Notes under the pieces: model-generated
Database searches by the model: none
What the model was told of the DNA's origin: nothing
What the model saw: the letters and a program-made list of their open reading frames with translations, nothing else
Shown: positions 63,448-64,000 of the stretch, one piece after another
How positions within the stretch are numbered: the stretch's first letter is position 1
Layout of the letters: each line of letters begins with the position of its first letter
NCBI GenBank assembly: GCA_030620095.1
Contig: JAUTXW010000064.1
Location: 1,479,880 to 1,543,879, forward strand
DNA from: Kuschelorhynchus macadamiae
Lineage: Eukaryota; Arthropoda; Insecta; Coleoptera; Curculionidae
Reading direction: 5' to 3'
Length of the DNA: 64,000 nt
Position numbers and translations under genes: made by a program

Positions 63448-63642
63448 TACATTAATTTCTCTCTTTTAGTTTTTAAAGCAAAGTCTGCATTGTAACATAT
63501 TCATTTTTAGCATACACGCAATAGATCATATCTCTTATTTTGTTCTTTAAGTAATCTGTGATTTTTGTTTTTACCTCTTTTTGTTTTTGAAACATTCTGG
63601 AGGTAAAGGATTCATCGTTCGTTATTCCCCTTTTCTTAATAT
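63448..63642 (-). repeat. Inverted copy of the DD82E transposase 5' coding region
   Basis: The reverse complement of this segment matches 62241-62434 over ~195 bp with about a dozen mismatches, mostly transitions (shared strings include GATGAATCCTTTACCTCCAG and AAATGAATATGTTACAATGC). It begins 27 bp after the transposase stop. A transcript running through the stop would form a hairpin with a ~1-kb loop. Confidence 0.92.
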
Positions 63643-64000
63643 TTTTTCAGTATTGTCTGTAATTGAGAATTAAAATAATTTTGATGAAAATGGGTAACTG
63701 GCGTCAATTTATTACATTGCAAACAAAGAATAAGATGAAAGAATTTATATTAGTAAAGTCTTATTTGCAAAATAATTTTAGTTTTTGAAGTTATAATAGT
63801 TATTTTTGTATTAAGTGTGCAAAATGAGGGTTTTTTTTATGGCAATGAGAGTGTTAATTTTTTGCCAGCCATTTTCGACAAGTTGCAGCGCTTTCTGTAC
63901 AGAAAATGCCAATTTTAAATTCGCTATAGCCAGTGCTGAACGCACCCCTCCTATCTACATCACTGCATACGTTTAGGTTAGGAATCATCGCTGAAATATA
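63643..64000. other. No gene seen
   Basis: AT-rich flank. The other end of the DD82E element may lie here or beyond the window; no TIR was identified. Confidence 0.3.

Overview
The window looks like an AT-rich, intron-poor or intergenic piece of an insect (arthropod) nuclear genome. Evidence is the very low GC content, thirteen long (TA)n arrays, many decayed Tc1/mariner, Jockey/I-like and RTE-like LINE, Penelope-like (PLE) and MITE sequences, and frequent ACAGGGTGT mariner-type ends. A beetle or similar insect is a guess from general experience; nothing here fixes the order. I found no host gene, rRNA, tRNA or CRISPR array that I can support. Almost all recognisable coding sequence is transposon-derived, and nearly all of it is broken.

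Layout. 0.6-3.4 kb: a direct duplication, a perfect palindrome, a (TA)n array and a Tc1-like transposase relic. 9.9-10.6 kb: first block of a composite dispersed repeat ('aactggtaaaatt / aaaatggcgg' family) that recurs at 17.7-19.4, 34.1-35.3, 37.7-38.8, 44.4-45.0, 51.0-52.2 and 56.1 kb. 11.4-13.6 kb: a complete but inactivated DD41D mariner-type transposon with long inverted repeats set between two (TA)n arrays. 13.9-16.4 and 20.9-22.1 kb: three LINE relics. 25.6-28.6 kb: PLE relics next to (TA)n arrays, one interrupted by a GGGTATATA-rich insert. 31.7-34.1 kb: two copies of another LINE with a PLE fragment between them. 36.4-42.7 kb: inverted-repeat elements, a mariner relic and a possible tyrosine-recombinase tail. 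46.4-50.8 kb: a nested nest of elements including a MITE whose empty site is preserved by a paralogous repeat copy, a DD82E transposase pseudogene and a long inverted repeat. 52.2-55.1 kb: three head-to-tail PLE-terminus-like units, then an RTE relic split by a hAT-like element. 56.3-60 kb: the best PLE (RT plus GIY-YIG), bounded by (TA)n arrays, a hammerhead-ribozyme-like sequence, and a second decayed PLE. 61.4-63.7 kb: a DD41D fragment and an almost intact DD82E transposase followed by an inverted copy of its own 5' coding region.

The main points worth following are: (1) the DD82E transposase at 62.1-63.4 kb, whose own N-terminal coding segment is repeated in reverse just after its stop codon, so a readthrough transcript would fold into a ~195-bp hairpin; (2) the hammerhead-like motif and the recurring 'box - hairpin - GAAACGTC' block at PLE ends; (3) the repeated direct abutment of (TA)n arrays with PLE and mariner ends; (4) several nested insertions with boundaries that can be read from the interrupted host sequence. 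I saw no convincing non-transposon system. All homology statements come from reading motifs, not from searches.
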